Shown piece by piece: positions 33,025-44,589 of a stretch of 64,000 bases of DNA. Where the stretch lies: NCBI GenBank assembly GCA_008638375.1, contig CM018047.1:51406679-51470678 (forward strand), written 5' to 3'. The first letter of the stretch is position 1. Each line of letters opens with the position of its first letter. Under the pieces are notes generated by a model. It was not told the DNA's origin. It did not search any database and worked only from the letters and a program-made list of their open reading frames with translations. The DNA comes from Nyssa sinensis (lineage: Eukaryota; Streptophyta; Magnoliopsida; Cornales; Nyssaceae). The position numbers were made by a program, and so were the translations under genes.

Positions 33025-34440
33025 ACTCGTATTTAATATTAAAATATATAATAAAACTCTAATAAATATATAATATGTAGAAATGTTTTTAATACTTTGT
33101 TTTATATATATGCATATTTTTGTAATATAAAATTATAGTAGTGTTTAAATAGAAGAGATGTATATATTAAATAAAATTCTAATAGAAGTTATAAAATATA
33201 AATTAAGTAATACAAAAAACTACGGAATAAAACTTTTTTAATAGAATTAAAAAAAAAATTATCCTCGATATTGTAATTAATTTATGATTACATAACAAAT
33301 TAGCTTTCAACCAATGTAATTAATTGCATGGACGGACATAACTCATAAGCTTGCACATAAGAGCAGTATCCTTTGCCCAAGTCATTGGGGGTACCTGTGT
33401 CCCACTTCAAGTCTTCCTTATAGATTATTGGTTTTAATTAATAACTGGTTCAACTATGGAGTGCTGCAATCTCCATTGGATAGACGAGTCTCAGGACACA
33501 GATCAAAGAAATTAAATATGTTTGGTCCTACAAAATGACATAGATGAAAGGATAGCAACTATATTATAACTTCTAATTAAATATGTTTGGTCCTACAAAA
33601 TGACATAGATGAAAGGATAGGAACTATATTCTAACTTCTAAGCACCGCCCAAAGTCTGTCTTCTAATCATCAAGTCACTGTTAAAAAATATAATAATAAA
33701 ACTATACTATCTCTAAAAACTCGAATATTTAAATGAGTTAGCGATTTTACATGATATTAGAAGAGGTCAAAGGTTTTAAGTTTCAACCTCACCGTCACCT
33801 TTATAATATGAATTGATACGTAAAGGTTTAAATTGGCCACACTTAAGTAGACATGTTAGAAAATATCCTAATAAAATTACAACCTTTCTAACTGCTTAAG
33901 CTTTTAGATGATTTAGCGATTTCACAGTCTCTTTAATGTTTAATTGACTTCAATGCTTTGCTCAGTACCACAAACATTTTTGTCAAGCTAACTGATAAAC
34001 GTGAAGAACCCGACAAATTGCAAACATTTTCGTTCTGCTTGCACTTGCTTTGTTTGTTAAGAAAATTATACATTTTGTATTAATAATTCTTTTCTAGAAG
34101 ATCTAAACATTTTTGTGTTTCATATTTGTCTTGGGTTACATGTTTAATTAGCATTATGATAGACTTGACATATGCATGAATTTATGATATCCTAACAAGT
34201 GAATTTCTTCGATAATAATTCATCTCGGGTTTTAATACGAATATTTAATATGTGTTCCTTTTAATTAGATTAGTTATTTAATTAATTAAAATTTGGTATA
34301 AATATTTTAATACACTAATTGGTAGAAAATTTCATTATTGGTTTTTATATCAAACTAAAATTACGATACTTCAAAATCAATATCTGAATAGGTACTCTTA
34401 TATTTTTATTGTTACCCTAAATATAAGAGATTTAATTATC
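33025..34440. other. Intergenic DNA, no gene seen
   Basis: AT-rich. Contains the 65-bp tandem duplication listed separately and two loosely similar stretches near 33720 and 33880 (words CTCGAATATTTAAATGAGTTAG and CTTTTAGATGATTTAGCGATTT share a pattern). No coding signal. Confidence 0.5.
33511..33640. repeat. 65-bp tandem duplication
   Basis: Two adjacent copies of a unit starting ATTAAATATGTTTGGTCC (33511-33575, 33576-33640) that differ at only two or three bases, so recent. Confidence 0.85.
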
Positions 34441-35100
34441 TTATTTACTACTAGGTATGAATTCCATTAGTTCGTCATCAAGTACTAAACATAATAATAG
34501 CAAACATATTGTAGACATATAGATGATGAATTTCTTTATAAATTTATGGTTTCTAAATGCGTTAAACAAAAAAAAAAAAATTTGAATATAAAATTACTTG
34601 TCAAAGTAAATGACTTATAACAAACTAAGTACTCCCTTTAATTCACTGTAGAAAATTTTAAAAATTAAGTGAATATGTTACTTAGTAAAAACTCCTAGAA
34701 GACAAGTCTAAAATATTAAATAGTTTCATGATAGTATGAATAATAAGAAATCAATATATGATAAGTTGAAAACTACTCAATTTGATTTACATAAGGCTAA
34801 TAAAACTATTCAAAAATTGAATAATGGATCCAAGAGGCTAAAAATGAGGCACTTGAAAATTTTAAGACTACTCATGATAAAACAGATTCAGTGTATGTTG
34901 AAAAATCTAAATCTATATAGAAAAACACCCCTAACGAACATAAGTATGTTAATGTTAATAGCCGTCAAAAGAACACTCAAATAAATTAATGAACTTAGTG
35001 ATAAGATCAAAATTTTAGATTTTAATATGAATGAATTTAGGCGTGGTATCACAAATAATACAAAAATAGGATCCTCTTCTAAGTCAACTAAGTTAGGTCA
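34440..35100 (+). pseudogene. Copia gag/pol relic
   Basis: A partly open stretch (34736-34870) reads YDKLKTTQFDLHKANKTIQK then LNNGSKRL, and after a frame change LENFKTTHDKTDSVYVEKSK. This resembles the coiled-coil to 'KL..GS..LD..L....DKTGLGY' linker found in many plant copia polyproteins. Frameshifts and stops are frequent. No LTR was identified on either side; the relic ends where RLP-derived sequence begins (~35100). Confidence 0.45.
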
Positions 35101-35103
35101 GAG

Positions 35104-35142
35104 CAGGTGCATTAACATCAACAGATACAAAGATAACCCCGT
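35104..35142 (-). pseudogene. Orphan RLP 5' end
   Basis: The minus strand reads GLSLYLLMLMHLL, matching the first residues of RLP2 (GLSLYLFMLMHFL), but the initiator ATG is ACG (35142-35140). All LRR sequence is gone: the similarity ends near 35100 and copia relic sequence follows. Confidence 0.75.
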
Positions 35143-35284
35143 AGTATATATCTAACAAACTTCCTATAGGTGCTTTGGTTGAGTATGAAATCAAGAATGA
35201 TGAGTTTTTATAGACAGGATTCCAGTATGGGGCTTGGGCAAGGGCTACGTGCTAGACATGCAATAATAGAAAGCAGCAGAGTCT

Positions 35285-35323
<39 letters not shown>

Positions 35324-35420
35324 CCGTCTAAAACGGTGCAGTGTGTTCCGACTTCCGATAGGGTTCTGGTGTAAAAGGGTTTCATTGTGACCTGTGATAA
35401 TCCACAAGGAACGATATAAG
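35143..35420 (-). promoter_or_regulatory. Orphan RLP promoter with TATA box and (GA)n
   Basis: Aligns with the RLP1 promoter (14922-15250): TATAAAAA at 35205-35212, the GGGCTTGG(G/A)CAAGG word, the (GA)n tract at 35288-35319 and the GCACCGTCTAAAACGGTGCA word (35321-35340), itself a near-perfect 20-base palindrome. Confidence 0.6.
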
Positions 35421-35810
35421 GAATTCAATTACGAATTAAAAAAAAAAAAAATTTCTTGTTTAGGTGAGAAATTCCTATGTTACTTGTTGCATAAGGAATT
35501 TAACGTATTCAATTCTCCTTTCACGTTCCGCATCGCATCAGATGGGTCTTACTTGTGAAAAATTATAGAGAAATGAAGAGACATCAAACTCGTGCTCCAC
35601 AATCAAAGAATAATTCTGCGACTTGGAGATGTTTATTATATCAATCAAGAAATGAAAATAGAAAGAAAAATGTACCGTCCAAAATGGTTCAACACGTTAC
35701 AAGTGATGAAAATGAAATAGTTAAAGGAACATATAATATTTGGTAGTGTAAATCTTAATAAGTATCGGATACTAATTCTTCTCTCGTGATAAATTTTTTA
35801 AAAAAATATT

Positions 35811-36690
35811 TTTGATACCATCCAAAAAAAAAAAAAAACTCTGTCGTAATGCATATCCTTTCAACTTTACATTACACGCATTGCGCCATATCAACATTGA
35901 CGCGGTGCAACCATTCAATGAGTACATTTGATTCACTGTGTCGAATACACAGCAATCACAACTCTATATGTATTGTGTTGAGAAATTTCTTAAGCCAACA
36001 ACTCTAGTTTTGTAAATATCTGGTTACATTACAGGCATTGACAAACACGTCAACATTGACCCTGTGCAGCAATTCAATGAGCACTTTTGTTTCTTTGTGT
36101 CGAATACCCAACAATCACCACTCTATGTGTTGGGGAATTTCTTAAGGCAACAACTCTAGTTCTGTAAATATCTGGGTCCTTGCAGCAGGCTTTGCCAGCA
36201 ATAATGCATTCAATGATTGATGCAGGGACAAGTGGTGCTATGGCATTTCAAATTTTTAATATTGCACCTTTTATTTTTAATTTTATTATAATATTTTATA
36301 CAGAGGTTAGAGTAATTTTTTTTTATAAGTTAATGATGTAAGACAGATATAATATCTTAAAAATATGAAAAAAATTATTTTAGAGTTGTATAAGGATTAT
36401 TTAATTTTTTATTTTAATTTATTCATAATTTTTTTAATTTTTTAGTTTTATTAGGATTAATTTAGAAAATATTTTTGATACCATCCAAAAAAAACTCTGT
36501 AGTAATGCATATCCTTTCAACATTACATTACACGCATTGCGCCATGTCAACATTGACGTAGTGCAACCATTCAATAAGTACATTTGATTCTCTGTGTCGA
36601 ATACACAACAATCGCAACTCTATATGTGTTGTGTTGGGAAATTTCTTAAGCCAACAACTCTAGTTTTGTAAATATCTGACTCCTTGCAGG
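35811..36690. repeat. Imperfect direct repeats in RLP upstream block W
   Basis: Bases 35811-36026 repeat at 36472-36683 (TTTTGATACCATCCAAAAA, AATGCATATCCTTTCAAC, TTGCGCCAT(A/G)TCAACATTGAC), and a shorter third copy lies at 36040-36178. Related sequence lies upstream of RLP1 and RLP4. Non-coding. Confidence 0.75.
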
Positions 36691-39384
36691 CCTTGCCATC
36701 GATGATGTTTTCACTAGCTTAAGGAAAACCCTTGATTTCCTGGTTTGATTTATCGAATAATATGTTAATAATTTTTTTTAGAATTAATAAATGTGTTTAG
36801 TTTTTTTATTTAAATTTTAATAAAGAATTAAAATAAATAATGTCATCTAATAAATTAATTTGATGTACCTAACATTACTCTTGACCGAAAGTAGTCATGG
36901 TCTCAGCCAACATATATATTCATGTCTGTCAACTCAATTTACATTCAACCAGCCTAAATTGGTTTGATATAAAAACTTATGATAGTAATAACTATCAAGA
37001 GTCTGGAAAAAAATACCAAAAAAATTTAATTTAAAAAGCTCATGATGAATCATTTTCTATCTAAGAAATCTAAAGAACAAACTTTTACTACAAAAAATTC
37101 TAACCGTTGGCTTTTACATTAATTTCGTTAAAAAATATTATGAATTAGACTAAAATAACCTTAAAAATATATTTTAAAAAAATACTAAAAAAATTCTTAA
37201 AATAAATCTCCAATCTAAAAAAACCATAATATTTTTATTTATCTAAAAAACCTAAAAAAAATTTCACTTCCACAAAGCCTAACTCTCGTAAGAGTTGGTG
37301 GTGGACAAGGACGAGGCCAACATGGGCTTGGGAGGGGAAATTACCCTCTCTCAATTTTTTTATTTGAATTTTTTAATATTTTTAAAAATATAACCTATTA
37401 ATTTAAGTATTTTCCCATCCTAGGTTTTAATTTTTTTTCACACTTTACCCTTATCTTAATTTTAATTTGACTTCCCAGTGGGACATTTATTAATTTTTTG
37501 AAAATTCTTTTGTAGGCTAAAAATTTTTGAGTGTTTTTTTTTTTTTTTTTCGATTAGACTTTTCGTCTAATTTACAAGTTAGCCGAAAGGCTCTAAATGT
37601 TTTTGAGTTTCTTTTTTCCTTGAGTAGCCTAAAATGTAAATTGTGACTGGGATGCAATGGCCTTTGTTTTTTTCATTGGCCCATTGTTTGAGTGTTTTTG
37701 CACCCCTTTGGGCCATCTCAGAGGTCCAAGCCCAAACTGTCTAGTTTTTTTGGGCCAAGGCCGGTTCAGTCCTAACCCAGAGTACCTCTATTTAGAGCTT
37801 GGTCTTTCTTAATTGGGTTGAGGCCCGACCCGAATGAGCTCGAAGTAGTGTATTGTTTCCTGCACGAAGCCAAGATTTAAGCTCATTCATGCATTTACAT
37901 TCTTCTATGCCGCTGTTTAAATCAAAGAGGTTTTTCAATGGTAAAATATTTTAATGGGTCCTACTCTAAAGCTCATTTCATCATTGGTGCGTCTGAATGT
38001 TATGATTCTTCAATAAAGTTTATACATACATTCATTATAATACAGTAGAACAAATTACTCAGATAATTAATTTTCTTTCTATTGATGCATTGCTAAATGA
38101 ATCTTTAACCACTCTGACTTATTTCTTGTTACTTTGTTGTTGTTATTTTCTAGTAAATAATTTTTTAGTTTCAAGACTATTTTCTAATAGACTTCATCCT
38201 GAGATCTCTGTCATCATTTTTTATTTTCTTTTAAGGACTATCATTATATATAAAATCCATAGTTCTCGCATGTGATCCAGAGGTAGAGAGAGGAGCTCAG
38301 CAACTTGAATCAGTTGGAAATCATCAACTGTACAAAAATCTTGAAACTTATGATTGGTGAATGCCATATGAAGATATAATAGACCAAATTGAAAAGCCAA
38401 TGGATTGTGAGAACTTAGATGTGGCATGTCTTAGTGACAGATAAAAAAGGATAGTCTGGATGGACCATGAATGCTGGAATTAGTGAAAGTCCTATCAATA
38501 GTATGAGCTTTTGTTGGCTTGAAAGAATATATTGAACAAAATAGTTCGGCCTGGAAACCTGGCCCGACTTTGGAGTCTGGCACGGCGGTCCATTTTTGCA
38601 CCCCTAGAGGAGATTTTTCATGATTAAATTGCAATAATGCCACCCAAATCGGCCATCGTTGATGCATGTCCATTATAGTTGGTATTGGTCAATTTTTATT
38701 TTGGGCAAACACATAAATCATTGAATGGAAAAGATTCATCTTTTCTTTGTGCATAAATTTGATTTGAGTCCCAAAAAAAAAAAAGTGTGATGATTGAACT
38801 CTAAATCTTAAAACTAAATTTAGAGTTCAACCGTGATGATTGTTGCCATACAATTATCCCATTTCATTGAATAGTAGACCATATCAGGGCCAGTGAAGTG
38901 ACTCCCACAAGGAGAATAGAGGAAGCATTTAAGAGCACGGGTAACTTTTATATGTATGTCTAATGCCACAATTTATCCCTTTTCATTGATTAAATTTGTA
39001 TGATTTTTGGTGTCTTACGGGTTCTAATAGTATGGATGGAGTCACAAACAATTGTTACACTTAAGCTTTCCTCAAATAAACACATATGGATATTATCCAA
39101 TCGGGAAAGGGAAACGGAAAGGGAAAAAAATGAAAAAAGAAAAGGGAAAAGGCTTTGCAACCAAAATGAATACATATTAGGAGAACATTACATGGAGGGG
39201 CATTTGTCATGGTACATGATAGGAGGGCCAGGGAGGTAAAAGCCTTACCTGCTTTAGGAAACCTAAAGAATGTCCGGTACTGGACTACAAATAAAGGAGA
39301 AGAAAACACTGCTAGAAATACTAAATTGCCTTGAAGGAAATAGGGGCTAGCTAGCCAATTAATTTAGTTTTTTCCCCCCTCTTT
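36690..39384. other. Intergenic DNA between RLP3 and the orphan promoter
   Basis: Mostly AT-rich with poly-A/T runs. Bases 37680-37860 and 38540-38620 carry GGCCCGACC/GGCCTGG words typical of decayed non-coding repeats. Short minus frames at 38221-38427 and 38431-38673 have no features I can recognise. Confidence 0.45.
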
Positions 39385-42336
39385 TCATCTTTTCTTCCAT
39401 TTTTTTTGCCTCCTACCAAAAGTTCTTACAAACCATTCATGCTTCCTAGTCGTCAGTGTGTGCCCAATAGCCAGCCCAGCCATTAGCCCACCAACAAATC
39501 CCATGCATATGACAATCCAATCAGTTTTATTTGGGAACTCTGAATTTGAATCTTTATCTTCAGAGGTTGAAGGGGGTGGTGATGACGATGCCTTGGGATT
39601 TCCACATTTCTTTGACAAAGGGTCTCCACACAACCCTAAGTTTCCAATAAATGAACTGTTGTCAAATGTGCTGAATTGATTTGCTTGTGGTACAGGCCCC
39701 ATTAGATGGTTATGAGAGACGTTAAACAATGAAAGGAAGGTGAGTTGCGTTAATTGCTGAGGGATCTCTCCTGAGAGCTCGTTTTGAGAAAGGTCCAAGA
39801 CTTCAAGTTCTGTTAGGTTCCCTAAAGATGTTGGGATGGGACCTGTAAGAGCATTGTTGGAAAGGTCGAGCGACTGAAGCCCCATAAGTATTCCAATAGA
39901 TTCTGGAATCTCTCCTTTGAATTTGTTGCCTGAGAGAATAATGGTTGTTGAGATGCCTTGCTTTACGTGGTAATAATTCGCTTCAGTGCCTTTGTTTTCA
40001 ATTGTCATTGGGACAGTAAAATACCCATAAAAATAATAGTTCCCCATTAGCATACCCAGATTTGCTGCTGGATATATCGTTTCGCTTGCATTTTGAATTT
40101 TCATGTTATTCCAACTTTGGAAGTATTTTGAAGGCAGCTCACCTGTAAAATCATTATGAGAGAGATCAATGATGCACAGCTTGGGGAAATCAGAATCTGA
40201 AATGGGACCTGCTATTGTACCATGGAATTGATTATATCTCAAAAGAAGAATCTTCAACTTTGGAAGAGTTCCCAGCCAAAAGGGGAAAGTATCATTGATG
40301 TGATTATTTCCAAGATTGAGTACCTCTAGCATTTTGCAATTGGCTAAAGATCTTGGTACCAACCCATCTAAATGATTTTGACTAAAATCAATTCTTTCCA
40401 AATTGCTTCCTTTATTGTATGGTTGAGGAATGGCGCCATGAAAGTTGTTGCCTCCTAACTTGAGTATTGCCAAGGAATCGCTGAAGTTGCTCAAACATTG
40501 GGGAATTGTGCCACTGAAGTTGTTTTTTGACAAGTCAAGAATATAAAGAAAACTGGCATTGCAGATCAATGGTGGGATTTCTCCTGTCAGTGAATTGTTT
40601 GAGAATGAATAAACTAAGATGGAGAATGGTGGAATTGGAAGTGAACCTTGCATAAGGTTAGAGCTAAGGTCTAATGCCCTTAGATTGTTCCATGGGAGAA
40701 CGAGACGAGGTTCCTCATATCCAGTTAGGAAGTTGAAAGCTAGGTTCAAGACAACCAAAGTCTTTTCACCTACATTCCATATCCATTTGGGTATATGACC
40801 ATGAATATTGTTTCCATCAAGTTGTAGGGCTTCCAATTTATCTTGATATCGTAGAAATTCTGGGAACTCACTCAAGTTGCAAGAAGATAGTGCTAATAAC
40901 TTGAACTTCGGAAGAGTAGCATTGATATGGCCATGGGCAAGTAAGGATAACTTGTTACTCCTACTACCTAGTTGGAGTTGGATGAGGTTTTTGAGCTTAA
41001 TAAACATCTCTACCTCCACTGTGCCACTCAGGTCATTTCCATATAGATTAAGCACCATGAGATTCGTGAGTTCAAAAATTGATTGTGGGATTGGACCGTG
41101 GAATTTATTATTACAGAGAACAAGCTGAATTAGTTGGGTGAGATTCCCAAGGCAAGATGGAATCTCACCAACCAATTGATTATTATATAGGTCCAGATCA
41201 ATTAGTCGAGTCAGGTTCCCTAGAGAAGAAGGTATATCACTGTTGAAATTATTGTTTGCAAGTGATAGACCAATAAGCTGGTTAAGGTTGGCCAATGAAG
41301 GAGGGATTTGACCAGTGAAATAATTAGATCCAAGGTTAAGAACACGAAGCTGTGTGAGGTTACCAATGGAAGGTGGTATTGAGCCTGAGAAGTTGCACCC
41401 CTCGATTCTCAACCATTTCAAGGAATTCAGATTGCCAATTGAATCGGGTAGCTTACCTGAGAAACTGGTCCCGCTAAGACTTAATAACTCAAGGGGACTA
41501 CTTTGGAGAAATTTGGGGAAATAACCAGTCAGCTCTTGATTGGACCGTAGGTTAAGAAACCTTAGGTTTGGCAGCAGGAAAATGCTACTTGGAAATTCAC
41601 CATACAAGCCACAATATTGAAGACCAAGACTTGTCAGCGCAGACAAATTTGTCAAGATATCAGGCACCGTAGAAGATATATTCACATCAGAGAGATAAAG
41701 TTCTTCCAGGTTGGTTAAGTTTTGAACTAGACTTCTCAGACTGGGGTTTTCAAGTTTTAGAAGTCTCAGAGTGTACCATTCAGTGTACTGTTGGTACTGG
41801 TAGATATTGACAGACAAATCAAGGAAAGTCAACCTGGAAAGTGTTGAGATTTCTGGAGGGATTTGGCCAAAAAATGCAGACATGGAAAGGTCGAGACTTG
41901 TTAGGCGCGAAAGATGGCCAATTGCAGATGGGATTTGAGAATAATTGAAGTGGTTGTCGGAAAGGTTAAGCTTTTGAAGGTGAACAAGATTGAAGAGGCT
42001 GTTAGTAGAGTTGATAGAACCAAAGAGAAAACTGCTACTGAGATCAAGGCCAATCACATGACTGGTGTCCTTGTCGCATTCAACACCATCCCATGAGCAG
42101 CAAGCACTTCTTTCTCCTTCTTGGTTCCAAGATTCAGCCTTGGGATAAGCAGATGGTTTCCGTGAAGCAAACTTGGCAATGACAAAACTCTGCTTGAACA
42201 GCAGCAAGGCAGACCTCTCATCATCATGGCATAGTGGCTGTGCAGAAAATGAAGAGTTAGTTGCAATAACAAGATGAAAGCGAAAGAGTAGGAAGAGTAA
42301 GTTCATGAACATGAAGAAATGAAATGAAGACCCCAT
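39385..42336 (-). CDS. RLP3: LRR receptor-like protein, divergent intact paralogue
   Basis: A single-exon 983-codon frame from ATG 42336 to TGA 39385, with a TATA box 64 bases upstream. A signal peptide (hydrophobic ~4-26) is followed by the LRRNT cap ([22 protein letters not shown]), about 27 LRRs, an island region (~775-830, rich in Tyr/Phe/Met: GNYYFYGYF) and four more LRRs. The C-cap GNLGLCGDPLSKKC, an acidic Ser-rich spacer, a membrane helix (~940-961; GLMAG and GLAIG are GxxxG motifs) and a short basic tail of ~22 residues complete it. There is no kinase. It differs from RLP2 by an insertion (VNIYQYQQYTEWYT) in an early LRR, two additional 'SIGNLTQL/SLGNLTRL' repeats and a shorter tail, so it is an older branch of the cluster. 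Role by family: cell-surface receptor needing a SOBIR1-type partner. No lesions seen. Confidence 0.95.
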   Translation of the reverse strand: MGSSFHFFMFMNLLFLLFRFHLVIATNSSFSAQPLCHDDERSALLLFKQSFVIAKFASRKPSAYPKAESWNQEGERSACCSWDGVECDKDTSHVIGLDLSSSFLFGSINSTNSLFNLVHLQKLNLSDNHFNYSQIPSAIGHLSRLTSLDLSMSAFFGQIPPEISTLSRLTFLDLSVNIYQYQQYTEWYTLRLLKLENPSLRSLVQNLTNLEELYLSDVNISSTVPDILTNLSALTSLGLQYCGLYGEFPSSIFLLPNLRFLNLRSNQELTGYFPKFLQSSPLELLSLSGTSFSGKLPDSIGNLNSLKWLRIEGCNFSGSIPPSIGNLTQLRVLNLGSNYFTGQIPPSLANLNQLIGLSLANNNFNSDIPSSLGNLTRLIDLDLYNNQLVGEIPSCLGNLTQLIQLVLCNNKFHGPIPQSIFELTNLMVLNLYGNDLSGTVEVEMFIKLKNLIQLQLGSRSNKLSLLAHGHINATLPKFKLLALSSCNLSEFPEFLRYQDKLEALQLDGNNIHGHIPKWIWNVGEKTLVVLNLAFNFLTGYEEPRLVLPWNNLRALDLSSNLMQGSLPIPPFSILVYSFSNNSLTGEIPPLICNASFLYILDLSKNNFSGTIPQCLSNFSDSLAILKLGGNNFHGAIPQPYNKGSNLERIDFSQNHLDGLVPRSLANCKMLEVLNLGNNHINDTFPFWLGTLPKLKILLLRYNQFHGTIAGPISDSDFPKLCIIDLSHNDFTGELPSKYFQSWNNMKIQNASETIYPAANLGMLMGNYYFYGYFTVPMTIENKGTEANYYHVKQGISTTIILSGNKFKGEIPESIGILMGLQSLDLSNNALTGPIPTSLGNLTELEVLDLSQNELSGEIPQQLTQLTFLSLFNVSHNHLMGPVPQANQFSTFDNSSFIGNLGLCGDPLSKKCGNPKASSSPPPSTSEDKDSNSEFPNKTDWIVICMGFVGGLMAGLAIGHTLTTRKHEWFVRTFGRRQKKWKKR

Positions 42337-42399
42337 AATATAAAACCCAACTTCGCTTATCAGTACTTTTGGATGAGGCAGAAATTAGAAACGATGAGA

Positions 42400-42406
42400 T
42401 TTTATA
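42400..42406 (-). promoter_or_regulatory. TATA box of RLP3
   Basis: TATAAAA (minus) 64-70 bases before the ATG, within the GATGAGATTTTATAGACAG context shared with the other RLP promoters. Confidence 0.65.
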
Positions 42407-42865
42407 GACAGACAGATCAATGATGATTTAATAGATATGAGCGTATGAATGCATGGCAATGGAAATGGCCCCTCCTTGAGTCTTCTGCGTTGCTCCAAAT
42501 TCTAGACTTCTAGTGGAGTCAAGTCTTCAGCCACGTCTTGATCCATGAAAATAATTGAATGTTTTGTCTCATGCATGAGTAGGATGGAGCAGTTGAGAAG
42601 ATGAGTGTAAAGCAATGCCCTATAACGACGGATTGCAAATCAAGGGCAACACATAATAGAGCACATCTAGCCTACAATCAAGCAAAATCATTCTCAATCA
42701 ATTTTGTCAACTCTATAATTGCAGCACAAATATAGTATAGAAGGTAACTGATGCATAAATTTAGTCTAACAGTAGTAAATTGCCGTAAATAAATTTGCAC
42801 ACTTCATTGATGTAGAGAGAGCTAACTTATATACATAGATCTAGCCTACAATCAAGCAAACTAAA

Positions 42866-44580
42866 ACTGAAATCTGGGTGCATTCAAATTTGAACGTTTG
42901 CTTAATGTATGAACCATTTGGCCTCACTAGTGTAAGCTGTGTAATTAATAAGTGATAAATAGCAAATTAACTTTTTAAACAGTGTATTATTTGGGGGGTG
43001 GGATTTGTGACAGATTTTGTTCAATTTGATTTCACTTTTGTTCTATTTTTCTTAATCTTGTGATTAATTTTTTATACACACATGCTCATATTTGTGAAAA
43101 TATTAATTGAATTTTGTATAAATAGATCTTTCATAAGTAATTATTTGCTTTTGTTCTGTTTTTGTTAATTTTGGATTCATATTTTATACACAGATGTTAA
43201 AAGGTTTGCGAAAACATTAATTGAATTTATCTTTTACATGTTTTGATTAGGCTGACCCAACTGCTTAATCACATGTTGTTTCAGACATTAGTAAAGTCGT
43301 GTATGAACAAAGAGATCTTGAGAAAGACTGAAGCAAGGGCTAGGCTTCATTGCAGAATGGTAATTGTATCAAAATGGTAGTTTATGTGTTTGGTCCTTGA
43401 GGATGGAACACTAGGAAGGAGGAAGGATAAGATCAAAACGCCATCTCAAACTCACACTTGTGGTGGTTCATTTAACACTCCATTTGACATAGTAGTATTC
43501 ATAAAGTCATTAATGCTGTCATAATATTTTTCCCCTAGTCAATGCCCTTTTGAGACGTTTAAGTGGGCTGTCTAAAGCATCAACTTGAGGAGACCGGCAA
43601 TTGACTTTTTTTTTTTTTTTTGGATCAACGAAAAGAAGAAATAATGGCTACTTAATTTCAGTTTCTTCAATCCCCTTTTGCCTCCTCTCAAATGTTTTCA
43701 CAAACCAATTGCTTTGACTTGTAATCATTCAGAGTGTGCCCAATGATCCCCATTGGAAAGTGAAATATGGGTGGATTCAAATTTGAACGTTTACTGCTTA
43801 ATGTATGAACCTTTTAGCCTCACCAGTGTAAATTAATAAGTGATATAACAATATAGAGAGGGGGGGGGGGGTGTTGTGACGGATTTTTTTTTTTAATTTG
43901 ATTTCGCTTTGTTCTGTTCTATTTCATTTTGCGATTCATTTTTTTTTCAGATTTATGAAAATATTAATTGAATTTTGTTTAAATTTATCTTTTATATGTT
44001 TTGATTTTATTTTTCCCAAATGAAATTCAATTGATTATTGACAGCAATTTGTGCCTGTGTTGGAAGTCATTAATTATCAGTCTTATGTGCAATGTTGAAG
44101 CTTTTTTTTTGGAATCCTTAATTACTAGAATAAGCTTAAGTTTCAAGCACGTCATGAGTCTTTTAAGTCCAGTACAAAGCTTGACTCATGTTACAAGCAC
44201 ATCAGAACCCCAACTGTCCACAACTTAATTACATGTTGTTCACTGTTAATCAAGTCATATCTGAATAAAGTGATCTTAAGCAAGATTACAGAAAGGGCTA
44301 GTTTGATTGCAGAATGCTAGTTGTATCAAAATGGTAGCTTAATTTTGTTTGGATCCTTCAGGTGGAATGGTAGCTAGGAAGGATAAGATGGACTAAAGCA
44401 CCATCTCAAATTCAGGCTTTTAACACTCCATTTGACACTACACCGTGTTCATAAAGTCATTAACGCTGTCACAATTTCCCCCCAAGTCAATGCCCATTTG
44501 AGACTTCAACTGGCACTCTAAAGCATATCAATTTCCCCCCAAGTCAATGCCCATTTGAGACCGGCAATTGACTTATCCAA
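42866..44580. repeat. Diverged tandem duplication of RLP3 upstream DNA
   Basis: 42866-43600 and 43765-44580 share TTCAAATTTGAACGTTT, CTTAATGTATGAACC, AAAATATTAATTGAATTTTG, TTGTATCAAAATGGTAG and TAACACTCCATTTGACA in order. Between them lies the orphan RLP tail. The second copy has an additional internal repeat of CCCCAAGTCAATGCCCATTT (44481 and 44538). No genes. Confidence 0.75.
43648..43749 (-). pseudogene. Orphan RLP 3' tail
   Basis: The minus strand reads IIGHTL, then after a one-base slip NWFVKTFERRQKGIEE and TEIK before a stop at 43648. This is the cytoplasmic tail of the RLP family (compare IGHTLTTRYHDWFQ and [12 protein letters not shown] of RLP2). Similarity stops at 43749, where upstream-type DNA begins, so the rest of the receptor has been deleted. 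Confidence 0.75.
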
Positions 44581-44589
44581 AAGAAACTC

